Below, piece by piece: positions 1 to 7,028 of a stretch of 25,603 bases of DNA. The stretch spans positions 1 to 25,603 of the forward strand of contig JALXCS010000074.1 in the NCBI GenBank assembly GCA_026990815.1, in the 5' to 3' direction. The notes beneath the pieces are model-generated. The model was not told the origin of the DNA and made no database searches. It saw only the letters and a program-made list of their open reading frames with translations. Source of the stretch: Methylomonas sp. (lineage in GTDB: Bacteria > Pseudomonadota > Gammaproteobacteria > Methylococcales > Methylomonadaceae). The translations under genes and the position numbers were made by a program. Each line of letters opens with the position of its first letter. The stretch's first letter is position 1.

Positions 1-1232
1 ATGTTGCGTTGCCCGTTGTTACCGCATTTATCGACAAAATTAAAGAGCGTGCTTTGGGGCAGGAGGTTCAGTCTAGTCTCAGTCCGGGGCAAGCGATGAT
101 CAAGGTGGTGCAGGCCGAGCTGGTTAATGTTATGGGCGAGGCTAATGGAGGCTTGGATCTTAAGGCAAATCCTCCTGCAATTATATTGATGGCTGGTTTG
201 CAGGGTGCTGGCAAAACCACAACAGTAGCAAAATTAGGTCGATGGCTACAAGCCACGCAAAAGAAAAAAGTCGGTGTTGTCAGCGCCGATATTTATCGGC
301 CTGCGGCAATTAAGCAGTTAGAAACTCTGGCAAATGATTTGTCCTTGGAGTTTTTCCCCAGTGATACTTCACAAAAGCCAGTCGATATTGCTAAGAATGC
401 TATTGATGCGGCCAAAAAGAAATTTCTAGATGTCGTCATTGTTGATACTGCAGGACGTTTACACATCGACGATGAGATGATGTCGGAAATAAAGGAATTG
501 CATGCCGCAATTAATCCAATTGAAACCTTGTTTGTCGTGGATAGTATGACTGGCCAGGATGCGGCAAATACTGCGAAAGCTTTTGATCAGGCCTTGCCAT
601 TGACTGGCGTGGTATTAACCAAGGCCGATGGTGATGCACGCGGAGGTGCAGCATTATCAATTCGGCACATAACCGGTAAGCCGATAAAATTTATTGGTAC
701 CGGAGAAAAAACGGATGCCCTGGAATTGTTTCACCCTGATCGTATTGCTTCCCGTATTTTGGGTATGGGCGATATGTTGAGTTTGATTGAGGAAATCGAA
801 CAAAAAGCAGATAGGAAAAAAGCGGAAAAACTAGCAAAAAAAATACAAAAAGGTAAGTCTTTCGATTTTGAAGATTTGCGTGAACAGCTTTTACAAATGC
901 AAAACATGGGTGGTGTTGGTGCGATGCTGGACAAATTGCCGGGTATGGGGAATGTGCCTCAAAACATGAAAGATAAAGTGAATGATCAGGAGTTGGCGCG
1001 TCAGATAGCAGTGATTAATTCCATGACAGCCCAAGAAAGGCGCTATCCTGATTTGATAAAAGGAAATCGCAAAAAGCGTATTGCAGCTGGTTGTGGTCAG
1101 GAATTGCAGGATGTTAATCGAGTATTAAAACAGCATAAAATGATGGCAAAAATGATGAAAAAATTCAAAAAAGGCAATATAACCAATATGATGCGCGGAA
1201 TGAAAGGCAATATGCGCGGAATGCCTATGTAA
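1..1232 (+). CDS. ffh: Signal recognition particle protein Ffh (5' end cut by window)
   Basis: Ffh is the SRP54-type GTPase that binds 4.5S RNA and the signal sequences of nascent membrane proteins and delivers ribosomes to FtsY at the inner membrane. The frame is already open at base 3 and reads V-A-L-P-V-V, which matches the end of the N domain of E. coli Ffh, so roughly 45 N-terminal residues lie upstream. The TTG at base 9 is therefore not the real start. The G domain is intact: P-loop GLQGAGKTT, a DTAGR G3 motif, and TKAD as the G4 specificity motif. ALSIRHITGKPIKFIGTGEK and the closing M domain follow, with LPGMG and a Met/Lys-rich tail that ends in MRGMPM. The tail contains a short DNA direct repeat (ATGCGCGGAATG at 1191 and 1212). 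The gene precedes rpsP, as in many gammaproteobacteria. Identity is certain from motifs and full-length similarity. Confidence 0.97.
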   Translation, partial: VALPVVTAFIDKIKERALGQEVQSSLSPGQAMIKVVQAELVNVMGEANGGLDLKANPPAIILMAGLQGAGKTTTVAKLGRWLQATQKKKVGVVSADIYRPAAIKQLETLANDLSLEFFPSDTSQKPVDIAKNAIDAAKKKFLDVVIVDTAGRLHIDDEMMSEIKELHAAINPIETLFVVDSMTGQDAANTAKAFDQALPLTGVVLTKADGDARGGAALSIRHITGKPIKFIGTGEKTDALELFHPDRIASRILGMGDMLSLIEEIEQKADRKKAEKLAKKIQKGKSFDFEDLREQLLQMQNMGGVGAMLDKLPGMGNVPQNMKDKVNDQELARQIAVINSMTAQERRYPDLIKGNRKKRIAAGCGQELQDVNRVLKQHKMMAKMMKKFKKGNITNMMRGMKGNMRGMPM

Positions 1233-1334
1233 ATTAGTTTGATTGCGATGGCTGGTGAAAAAGAGCTTTTAATGTTGGCTAGGAAACAACCGTTGCAGAA
1301 TCACCTGTAATCCTGCAGTCCCTTGGGCAAAAAC

Positions 1335-1363
1335 TTTACAACTTTACAAAAAGTGCGTACTAT
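1335..1363 (+). promoter_or_regulatory. Putative sigma-70 promoter of the rpsP operon
   Basis: TTTACA (1335-1340) and TACTAT (1358-1363) are separated by exactly 17 bp, a near-consensus sigma-70 arrangement. It lies about 45 bp upstream of the rpsP start in the 178-bp gap after ffh. This is inferred from sequence only. A promoter here would let the ribosomal-protein operon be transcribed independently of ffh. Confidence 0.55.
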
Positions 1364-1410
1364 AGATAGGCTAATTTCTAATTGTATTTATAAGTTTTGA
1401 GGGTTTTTGA

Positions 1411-1686
1411 ATGGTAGTAATTCGTCTGGCTAGGGGTGGGCAAAAAGATCGTCCTTTCTATCACATCGTTGCTGCAGATAGCAGAACAAGTCGTGATGGG
1501 CGTTATCTTGAGCGTTTGGGTTTCTTTAATCCATTGGCGCGCGGCAATGAGCAAAGGTTGCGTCTTGATCTTGGGCGAGCCGAATACTGGATGTCTGTAG
1601 GCGCACAGCCATCAGCTCGGGTGCGCAGACTAATTAAAGACTTGAAAAAGGAAGCCGCTTCCGCAGAGACCGAAGCTGCAGCGTAA
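1411..1686 (+). CDS. rpsP: 30S ribosomal protein S16
   Basis: S16 is a primary-binding protein of the small ribosomal subunit needed for 30S assembly. The 91-residue product begins MVVIRLARGG and contains the family landmarks RPFYHIVAADSR and ERLGFFNPLA, then the DLGRAEYWMSVGAQPS segment and a short basic/acidic tail rich in Ala and Glu. Length is normal for a proteobacterial S16 (about 80-90 residues). A Shine-Dalgarno GAGGG at 1399-1403 sits 7 nt before the ATG, supporting this start. It is the first gene of rpsP-rimM-trmD-rplS, whose next gene starts only 3 nt after the stop. Nothing unusual. Confidence 0.97.
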   Translation: MVVIRLARGGQKDRPFYHIVAADSRTSRDGRYLERLGFFNPLARGNEQRLRLDLGRAEYWMSVGAQPSARVRRLIKDLKKEAASAETEAAA

Positions 1687-1689
1687 AGA

Positions 1690-2193
1690 TTGATCGATAA
1701 GAGGCTTTGCGTTGGGAAGGTTTCTGGTGTTTACGGTATAAAGGGCTGGGTAAAAGTTCATTCTTATACTGAAGACCGGAAAAATATTCTTAAGTATTCG
1801 CCTTGGCATTTACACAAGGGGAAACAATCCAAAATATTTAATGTATTAACTGGACGCCAGCAAGGCAAAACTATCGTGGCTTGCCTTGAAGGGATAGAAA
1901 ATAGGAGCGATGCCGAGCTACTTGCAGGTTGGGATATATTTATCGGTTCTGAGCAATTACCCAAAATCGAACATGGGGAGTATTATTGGGCCGACCTTGT
2001 TGGGCTAAAAGTTACCACAACGAATGGAATTGACTTGGGCGTGGTCGATTATCTCATTGAGACCGGGGCCAATGATGTGCTTGTTGTGGTCGGAGATAAG
2101 GAGCGTTTGATTCCTTTTCTGCAGCAACAAACAATAATCAGAATTGATCTGGAAGAAGGCCTCATGGTTGTTGATTGGGATCCTGATTTTTAA
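1690..2193 (+). CDS. rimM: Ribosome maturation factor RimM
   Basis: RimM binds S19 and assists maturation of the 3' domain of 16S rRNA in the 30S subunit. The 167-residue protein opens with the RimM N-terminal barrel (VGKVSGVYGIKGWVKVHSYT) and closes with a PRC-barrel half (EYYWADLVGLKV, then GVVDYLIETGANDVLVV and LIPF). The C-terminal DWDPDF is typical of the family. No ATG is available near the N terminus, so TTG at 1690 is the likely start. It lies 3 nt after rpsP with only a weak AAAG ribosome-binding site, which suggests translational coupling to rpsP. Second gene of the operon. Confidence 0.95.
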   Translation: MIDKRLCVGKVSGVYGIKGWVKVHSYTEDRKNILKYSPWHLHKGKQSKIFNVLTGRQQGKTIVACLEGIENRSDAELLAGWDIFIGSEQLPKIEHGEYYWADLVGLKVTTTNGIDLGVVDYLIETGANDVLVVVGDKERLIPFLQQQTIIRIDLEEGLMVVDWDPDF

Positions 2194-2210
2194 ATCAGAT
2201 TGGTAAATTC

Positions 2211-2954
2211 ATGCATATTGATGTTATCAGTTTGTTTCCGGAAATGGTTGTCTCTGGTTCTAGTTTTGGCGTTGTTGGTAAGGCAATTGAGAAGGGGATG
2301 GTGACTTTATCGGTCTGGAATCCTCGGGATTTTGTATACGATAAACATCGAACCGTAGATGATCGTCCATTTGGCGGCGGTCCGGGTATGGTAATGAAGT
2401 ACCAGCCGCTAAAAGATGCATTAGAGCGAGTGAAAGCAGCGCACGGAAAAACTCCGAAAGTTGTATATTTAAGTCCACAGGGGAAGCCAATCAAGCAATA
2501 TTTGCTTGAGCAGGTAAGTAAGCAAAAACAATTGATTTTGATTGCGGGTCGCTACGAAGGAATTGATGAGCGATTTATTGAATCATGTTGTGATGAAGAA
2601 TGGTCTTTAGGCGATTTTGTAATTAGCGGTGGTGAACTAGCCGCTCTAGTGGTTATTGACGGAATATCTCGTTTGATACCTGGCGTATTGGGAGCAGAGG
2701 AATCTGCAAATGAAGATTCACATGTTGATGGCTTGTTGGACCATCCTCACTACACCCGGCCTGAAATTATCGATGAAAAAATAGTGCCCGAAGTATTATT
2801 GAGTGGCAATCATGCAAAAATTGCAAGATGGCGTTTAAAGCAATCGCTGGGTAAGACTTGGATAAAAAGACCGGATTTATTACAAAACAAGAGTTTAACT
2901 TCAGAGCAACTGGAGTTGCTCGAAGAATTTAGAACAGAAATTGATGAAAATTAG
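2211..2954 (+). CDS. trmD: tRNA (guanine37-N1)-methyltransferase TrmD
   Basis: TrmD transfers a methyl group from S-adenosylmethionine to N1 of G37 in a subset of tRNAs, preventing +1 frameshifting. The 247-residue protein has the SPOUT trefoil-knot signatures: FGGGPGMVMKYQPL near residues 58-71, YLSPQGKP, LIAGRYEGIDERFIE and the knot sequence SLGDFVISGGELAALVVIDG. The C-terminal domain includes LLDHPHYTRP, which positions substrate tRNA. Length is typical (E. coli 255). The start ATG is 17 nt after rimM and lacks a strong Shine-Dalgarno, consistent with operon coupling. Identity is secure. Confidence 0.97.
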   Translation: MHIDVISLFPEMVVSGSSFGVVGKAIEKGMVTLSVWNPRDFVYDKHRTVDDRPFGGGPGMVMKYQPLKDALERVKAAHGKTPKVVYLSPQGKPIKQYLLEQVSKQKQLILIAGRYEGIDERFIESCCDEEWSLGDFVISGGELAALVVIDGISRLIPGVLGAEESANEDSHVDGLLDHPHYTRPEIIDEKIVPEVLLSGNHAKIARWRLKQSLGKTWIKRPDLLQNKSLTSEQLELLEEFRTEIDEN

Positions 2955-2962
2955 GTGTGGAA

Positions 2963-3307
2963 ATGAGCAATTTAATTGATGAGCTAGAAGCAGCACAAAT
3001 GAAGAAGGATATCCCTGAGTTCAATCCAGGTGATACTGTTGTTGTAAAGGTAAAAGTAAAGGAAGGTAACCGGGAAAGATTGCAGGCTTTTGAAGGCGTC
3101 GTGATTGCCAAACGGAACCGTGGCCTGAATTCAGCTTTCACTGTCAGAAAGATCTCCTATGGAGAAGGTGTTGAGCGCGTTTTTCAAACGCATAGCCCAT
3201 TAATTAGTTCAATTGAAGTTAAGCGTCGGGGTGAAGTGCGACGTGCCAAACTTTATTACTTACGTAATTTAACCGGGAAAGCAGCAAGGATTAAAGAAAA
3301 AGTGTAA
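2963..3307 (+). CDS. rplS: 50S ribosomal protein L19
   Basis: L19 lies at the 30S-50S interface of the ribosome. The product reads MSNLIDELEAAQM at its start and contains the conserved blocks RLQAFEGVVIA, NRGLNSAFTVRKIS, GEGVERVFQTHSP and KLYYLRNLTGKAARIKE. Counted from ATG 2963 it has 114 residues, matching E. coli L19. A longer reading from GTG 2957 is possible, but the AGGTG Shine-Dalgarno at 2953-2957 is 5 nt before ATG 2963 and the homologous N terminus begins there, so the ATG is preferred. Last gene of the rpsP operon, 8 nt after trmD, followed by a strong terminator. Confidence 0.96.
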   Translation: MSNLIDELEAAQMKKDIPEFNPGDTVVVKVKVKEGNRERLQAFEGVVIAKRNRGLNSAFTVRKISYGEGVERVFQTHSPLISSIEVKRRGEVRRAKLYYLRNLTGKAARIKEKV

Positions 3308-3336
3308 TTTTCGGAGTAGACGAAATTTTAAATAGC

Positions 3337-3367
3337 GAAAGGCAGCTTTTTAAGCTGCCTTTCTTTA
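3337..3367. terminator. Rho-independent terminator, probably bidirectional
   Basis: A perfect 12-bp stem (3337-3348 with 3352-3363, core GGCAGCTT/AAGCTGCC) closes on a TTT loop and runs into TTCTTTA on the plus strand. The upstream flank is A-rich, giving T-rich sequence on the minus strand. It lies between the end of rplS (plus) and the end of the LuxR-type regulator (minus), so it can serve both. Confidence 0.88.
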
Positions 3368-3387
3368 TGTTTAAAAAACTTATACGT

Positions 3388-4098
3388 TTACCCAGTTTCA
3401 GTTTTAACTGAACTGGCTTCATCTTCTTCTTTAGCACCGGAAATGCTTCTTAAATAAATTGCCAGGTGAATACGATCTGGAACTTCAAGCTTTCGAAAAA
3501 TTGCGCTTAAATGCGCTTTGACCGTTCGTTCAGTGATGAACAAAGTTGCAGCAATTTTTTTGGTGCTACCGCCGTGAAAAACCATATCGGCAACCTGCAT
3601 TTCACGAGGAGTAAGTGACTTTAATAGTTCTTTCTTTTTTGCTGTGATTTCGTCGTCATCATGAAGTCTCTGAGGATCAATTTTGTTTGCTATTAAAGTT
3701 TTAATTATTTTCGGAATCAAATGTCTTTGAATCCAAACTTCACCCTCAAGCACACGGTTAACAATAAGAGTCAAAGAAGGGGTATTTTCGTCGTACACTT
3801 GATAGCCAGAAGCGCCAGCTGCAATCAGCTGTACTTGCTTTTCTTCCGGCCACTGACGGCCCATAATCACTAGCTTACCAGGCACTTGGTCAGATAATGT
3901 AGTTAAAGGGTGATCGTCTGGAATTAAATCGCCATCAATAACTGATAAATCGATATGAAGATCAGGGTTTTCCAGAAAACTCCTGCTTTCTTCCAGGTTC
4001 AGGGCAACCTCAATGGTATAGTCATCTGTTAGAGAGCAGCTCCATGCTCTAAGGATATTTGCATTTTCGGAGGCCAATAAAATGATAGGGTTGTCCAT
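3388..4098 (-). CDS. LuxR-family regulator with degenerate receiver domain
   Basis: This 236-residue protein has an N-terminal response-regulator-like fold (about residues 1-125) and a C-terminal LuxR-type helix-turn-helix (about 160-217, SLTPREMQVADMVFHGGSTK then ITERTVKAHLSAIFRKLEV), so it should be a DNA-binding transcription regulator. The receiver keeps an aspartate in the phosphoacceptor position (D55 in LSVIDGDL). It lacks the paired acidic residues after strand 1 (LLASEN in place of a VDD motif), the Thr/Ser after strand 4 (VIMGR) and the lysine after strand 5 (GYQVYD). Phosphorylation is therefore doubtful. No sensor kinase lies nearby. It lies 51 nt downstream of a related receiver-only gene and is probably co-transcribed with it. 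Its regulon cannot be told from the sequence. Confidence 0.85.
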   Translation of the reverse strand: MDNPIILLASENANILRAWSCSLTDDYTIEVALNLEESRSFLENPDLHIDLSVIDGDLIPDDHPLTTLSDQVPGKLVIMGRQWPEEKQVQLIAAGASGYQVYDENTPSLTLIVNRVLEGEVWIQRHLIPKIIKTLIANKIDPQRLHDDDEITAKKKELLKSLTPREMQVADMVFHGGSTKKIAATLFITERTVKAHLSAIFRKLEVPDRIHLAIYLRSISGAKEEDEASSVKTETG

Positions 4099-4149
4099 AA
4101 TTTACAGTGATGCTATTTGTAATTTTAAAAATACAAATGAGAGATACTG

Positions 4150-4569
4150 TTAAAGTTTGCGGAGGCGTTCTAAAAGTACAGCAGTCATTTTTCGGGTAAT
4201 CCATATCTCCCCAGTCAAGACAACTTGAATTGCTTTGTTAATGTACTGCTCAATTGAGCGATTTTCCAGATATCCATTTGCTCCAGCTAACAAACAGTTT
4301 AAAATTTGCTCTTGGGAGAGTTTGTTACCAAGCACAACGATTTTGCTGGCAGGAGATTTTTGGAATAAAAAATGGATGAAATCTGATGTGTTCTGGACGC
4401 TGACTTGGTAATCAAGCAATATCATGTCCGGCTGAAGTTCAGTTGTATAATGTAAAGCGACGATTTCGTCATGATGTGTGAAGATCTGGTCATTGATTTT
4501 AGTATTTGCTTGTTTAATAAGATCTTCCGTTTGCCTTTTTTTCTCAATAACCAGAATCTTAATCGCCAT
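4150..4569 (-). CDS. Stand-alone pseudo-receiver protein
   Basis: From ATG 4569 the protein is about 139 residues; a TTG four codons upstream (4581) is the alternative start. It consists of one receiver-like domain: MAIKILVIEKKRQ (strand 1), an aspartate at position 53 in MILLDYQV, KIVVLGNK (strand 4) and AGANGYLENRS (strand 5). The acidic pair, the Thr/Ser and the conserved Lys of true receivers are all missing. The segment VVLTGEIWITRKM resembles VLEGEVWIQRHL in the downstream LuxR-type regulator, so the two look like paralogues. It stops where the linker to a DNA-binding domain would begin, and the 51-nt gap holds no helix-turn-helix remnant. It may modulate its partner by dimerising with it, but that is inference. 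Confidence 0.72.
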   Translation of the reverse strand: MAIKILVIEKKRQTEDLIKQANTKINDQIFTHHDEIVALHYTTELQPDMILLDYQVSVQNTSDFIHFLFQKSPASKIVVLGNKLSQEQILNCLLAGANGYLENRSIEQYINKAIQVVLTGEIWITRKMTAVLLERLRKL

Positions 4570-4710
4570 AAAGTTAACCAAAGAAAGAATGTTGAATTTA
4601 CTTCAAACAAGTTTAATTCAAAATACGATTTTTACAATTGTACCAACGGACATTTGAAGAAATGCTTTTGTAGGGAGCTGGTAGAAATTGATATGGGAAA
4701 ATGATTTCTA

Positions 4711-5253
4711 ATGAATAATGGGGCAGGATTGATAGATAAGGTGGTTAATAATTTCAGATATTTATTAAGCGTAATTATTTGCATATTCGTTACTATTGGA
4801 TTCAGCGGATGTTCAAAAGTTGGCGAATTTGATTTTTATAAAGATTCCCCCGAAGCTGAAAAATTATCTGTTGTAAATACAGCTAAAGGAGTCCAAATTG
4901 CCAACTTTGCAAAACAGTTTTTAGGAGTGCCTTATGTTTACGGTGGCCATAATCCGTCTGGATTTGATTGTAGCGGGTTGGTTCAGTATTCTCATCAGCG
5001 AGTTGGAGTTAATGTGCCTAGAACGGCTTCAATACAGTATGAAATGGCTCAGGAAATTTCAATTTCAGAAATGCGACCAGGTGACGTGATTTTTTTTCGG
5101 ATGGGATTTTGGAAAACATCCCATGTGGGTATTTATGTAGGGAAAGGTATATTTGTCCACGCCCCTAGTTCTGGAAAAGTAGTTACATTAGCTAGTTTAA
5201 CTAGCCCATACTGGCGAAATCGAATAGAAAAAATTGGCCGCTTATATCGATGA
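4711..5253 (+). CDS. NlpC/P60-family lipoprotein (putative peptidoglycan endopeptidase)
   Basis: This 180-residue protein has an N-terminal hydrophobic segment (about 17-30) ending in the lipobox GFSGC, with C34 as the likely lipidation site, then an NlpC/P60 domain (about 60-180). The catalytic signature is clear: C87 in GFDCSGLVQY, H138 in SHVGIYVG and H150 in VHAPSSG. PYVYGG and RPGDVIFF are also family blocks. Such enzymes cleave stem-peptide bonds in peptidoglycan (Spr/MepS-like). The lipid anchor places it in the periplasm on the inner or outer membrane. The ATG at 4711 has no strong Shine-Dalgarno; GTG 4741 is an alternative. It is divergent from the pseudo-receiver gene pair and ends 6 nt from the convergent Nudix gene. 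Confidence 0.88.
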   Translation: MNNGAGLIDKVVNNFRYLLSVIICIFVTIGFSGCSKVGEFDFYKDSPEAEKLSVVNTAKGVQIANFAKQFLGVPYVYGGHNPSGFDCSGLVQYSHQRVGVNVPRTASIQYEMAQEISISEMRPGDVIFFRMGFWKTSHVGIYVGKGIFVHAPSSGKVVTLASLTSPYWRNRIEKIGRLYR

Positions 5254-5259
5254 AAATTC

Positions 5260-5703
5260 TTAGTGGCGTAATGGAGCTACCTTGCCAGTATTACGAAAAT
5301 TTCTATAATCATTTAGTACCATTTCATGATCAAAGGCAAGTTGATGAGGTAAGTTTTCAAGGTCAAAAACTGAACAAGTCATGGCGTCGTCTGCAGCTTC
5401 AGGCATTCCTTTTGCCTCTGCAATGTAGACAGTAGTTACTGTGTGATTCCGCGAATCTCGTGTGGGGTTGGAGTAAACACCTAATAAAGTCTTTAAAGTA
5501 ACGTCAAGACTAACTTCCTCTTTTGCTTCACGAATGGCAGCATGTTCTATTGTTTCTCCTATATCAACAAAACCTCCTGGAATGGCCCATCCATAGGGTG
5601 GATTGGCGCGTTCAATCAGCACGATTGGGCGTCGCTCAGGTTGTTGATCAATTAATTCAATTATTATGTCAGCGGCAAGTAATGGCGTTACAGGTTTTGG
5701 CAT
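5260..5703 (-). CDS. Nudix hydrolase
   Basis: Nudix enzymes hydrolyse nucleoside diphosphates linked to another moiety, such as ADP-ribose or oxidised nucleotides. The 147-residue protein carries a Nudix box at about 44-66: G44, E50, R58-E59, E62-E63 and L66 all fit the consensus GX5EX7REUXEEXGU. The Gly before the last hydrophobic position is replaced by Ser65. The catalytic metal-binding glutamates are intact, so activity is expected. PPYGWAIPGGFVDIGE resembles the ADP-ribose pyrophosphatase-like subgroup, but the substrate cannot be assigned. The start lies 30 nt after the PqiA-like gene on the same strand, suggesting a two-gene operon. Confidence 0.87.
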   Translation of the reverse strand: MPKPVTPLLAADIIIELIDQQPERRPIVLIERANPPYGWAIPGGFVDIGETIEHAAIREAKEEVSLDVTLKTLLGVYSNPTRDSRNHTVTTVYIAEAKGMPEAADDAMTCSVFDLENLPHQLAFDHEMVLNDYRNFRNTGKVAPLRH

Positions 5704-5733
5704 GATTAGAATTGTTTAGGCAGAGATAGTTAA

Positions 5734-6357
5734 TTATTGAAGGTGTGATAGTTTTATAAGATCAGTTTGCTTCTCAAATAGCTGACCAGCGGCGATTGCA
5801 ATCAGGCAGTATGCGGCAAAATAATAAAATCCTGGGCCAAGTTCCGCATTCATGCGTACAGTTTCAATTGAGTTTTCATTGGCATTAATGGCTAAAAAGG
5901 CAACAATAACAGCCATCATAAATACATCTGACATTGACCATTTGCTTAATAGGCTGCTGATTTTTAACATCAGGCTTTTGTCTTCAGGAGCTCGAAGCAG
6001 CAGCGAGGTTAAGGTGAGAATTATTTTGGTTAAGGGAATAATGACGCCAAACAGGCCGATCAAAAGCCCAACGATTTCATGGTTATGTGAAATTAACTCA
6101 TTCATCGTTTGTAATAAACTTCGGGTTGATTCAAAAACCACAACGTCACCATCAATCTGCAATTGTTGTAAAACGGACTGCAGCATATTTTGCACGAAAT
6201 TATTGTTTTGGTCGGGCGGGAAAAGAGATGTAGTCGCGAGACCCAGCATTTTCTGTTTGTCAACGGTAGCTGTAATTGTCAATAGTGGTTGCGTTAATCC
6301 GGGAATTAAAAAAATAATCGCAAGGACAAATAGTAATAAAGGGAGATATTTTTTCAT
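5734..6357 (-). CDS. PqiA-domain inner-membrane protein, single-domain form
   Basis: A 207-residue membrane protein with about four hydrophobic segments (near residues 5-22, 94-118, 141-160 and 176-193). It carries the PqiA signature KWSMSDVFMMAVIVAF at about 138-153. PqiA-family proteins partner with MCE proteins (PqiB, YebT) in lipid traffic across the envelope. E. coli PqiA has two such domains in about 417 residues and cysteine-rich zinc-binding segments. This protein has one domain, no obvious Cys cluster and a periplasmic-looking loop of about 65 residues after the first helix. No MCE gene is adjacent. It is followed by the Nudix gene and is divergent from arsR. The role is unknown beyond family membership. 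Confidence 0.75.
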   Translation of the reverse strand: MKKYLPLLLFVLAIIFLIPGLTQPLLTITATVDKQKMLGLATTSLFPPDQNNNFVQNMLQSVLQQLQIDGDVVVFESTRSLLQTMNELISHNHEIVGLLIGLFGVIIPLTKIILTLTSLLLRAPEDKSLMLKISSLLSKWSMSDVFMMAVIVAFLAINANENSIETVRMNAELGPGFYYFAAYCLIAIAAGQLFEKQTDLIKLSHLQ

Positions 6358-6444
6358 GAAGCAATAGCTGGCTATAATTTCATTGCATTATAACGCGTTA
6401 AGCTGGAAGTCTCTAACGGGGAGGTGGAAAAGCGCGGGGCGGCC

Positions 6445-6483
6445 TTGAAAATAAGTTAATTCTAATATATCATTGTTCTAATA
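6445..6483 (+). promoter_or_regulatory. Putative arsR promoter with flanking direct repeat
   Basis: TTGAAA (6445-6450) and TATCAT (6468-6473) are 17 bp apart, each matching 5 of 6 sigma-70 consensus bases. The octamer TTCTAATA occurs at 6460-6467, directly against the -10, and again at 6476-6483, near the expected transcription start. The repeat placement would suit autorepression by ArsR. This is inference from position. Confidence 0.5.
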
Positions 6484-6502
6484 CTAAGATTTAATTTTGT
6501 TT

Positions 6503-6856
6503 ATGTTGCCATCCCGTTTATTTAAATGTTTATCTGATGAGACGCGTTTGCGGTGCGTTAATTTGTTGCAAAAAGAGGGGCGTCTATGTGTTTGTGAATT
6601 GACGGTTGCTCTGGACTTATCACAGCCAAAAATTTCACGGCATCTTGCTTCTTTGCGGCAATGTAATATAGTTATTGATATTCGTGAAGGGCAGTGGGTT
6701 TTTTATCAGATAAGTCCCGAATTACCAGGGTGGGCATTTCCAATTTTGGATGATGCGCTTGCAGCTGTAGAGAAAAGTGAGCAGTTGAGGGAGGATTTAC
6801 AGCGCCTTCATCAGATGTCAGACAGGCCTGTTAGGGCCACCACGGAGTGCTGCTGA
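6503..6856 (+). CDS. arsR: ArsR-family arsenic-type metalloregulator
   Basis: A small winged-helix repressor that in characterised relatives leaves DNA when As(III) or Sb(III) binds. From ATG 6503 it has 117 residues (TTG 6497 would add two). The recognition helix block ALDLSQPKISRHLASLR is almost identical to that of E. coli ArsR. The metal site C29-V-C31 (RLCVCEL) is present. The third cysteine of the E. coli CVCDLC motif is replaced by Thr. The protein ends in a double Cys (ECC). No arsB, arsC, acr3 or arsM gene is nearby, so it is a solitary regulator here. Its upstream promoter with direct repeats suggests autoregulation, and a hairpin terminator follows about 125 nt downstream. Confidence 0.87.
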   Translation: MLPSRLFKCLSDETRLRCVNLLQKEGRLCVCELTVALDLSQPKISRHLASLRQCNIVIDIREGQWVFYQISPELPGWAFPILDDALAAVEKSEQLREDLQRLHQMSDRPVRATTECC

Positions 6857-6980
6857 TTTTTTTGTGAAATAACGTGTTTGTCTTCTTGCAGATAACAATG
6901 TATTTCGAGCAAAAAGATAAATGGAAATTTGATGATCCTTGTGGTGCTAAGATTGTATTTTCGAGCACTGTTTTGTGTTA

Positions 6981-7014
6981 CTGTGGCCAGAGTTCCGGCC
7001 ACAGGTCTTTTTAT
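6981..7014 (+). terminator. Rho-independent terminator after arsR
   Basis: An 8-bp perfect stem CTGTGGCC (6981-6988) / GGCCACAG (6997-7004) with an 8-nt loop is followed by GTCTTTTTATT. It lies between arsR (plus) and the end of the DUF934 gene (minus), and would end the arsR transcript. Confidence 0.72.
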
Positions 7015-7028
7015 TGGTTGATGGAGAA

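Noticed and set aside
9..11. TTG as the ffh start
   Set aside because: The frame is open upstream to the window edge and the upstream residues match the Ffh N domain, so the gene simply continues outside the window.
1191..1223. Direct repeat ATGCGCGGAATG in the ffh tail
   Set aside because: It lies in the Met/Gly/Arg-rich C terminus of Ffh, where repetitive codons are expected; no separate element is implied.
1248..1310. A 20-codon open frame between ffh and rpsP
   Set aside because: No Shine-Dalgarno, no recognisable product, and a frame of this length is expected by chance.
5852..6367. A 171-codon plus-strand open frame opposite the PqiA-like gene
   Set aside because: It is antisense to a gene with clear membrane segments and a PqiA signature, and its own product has no recognisable features.
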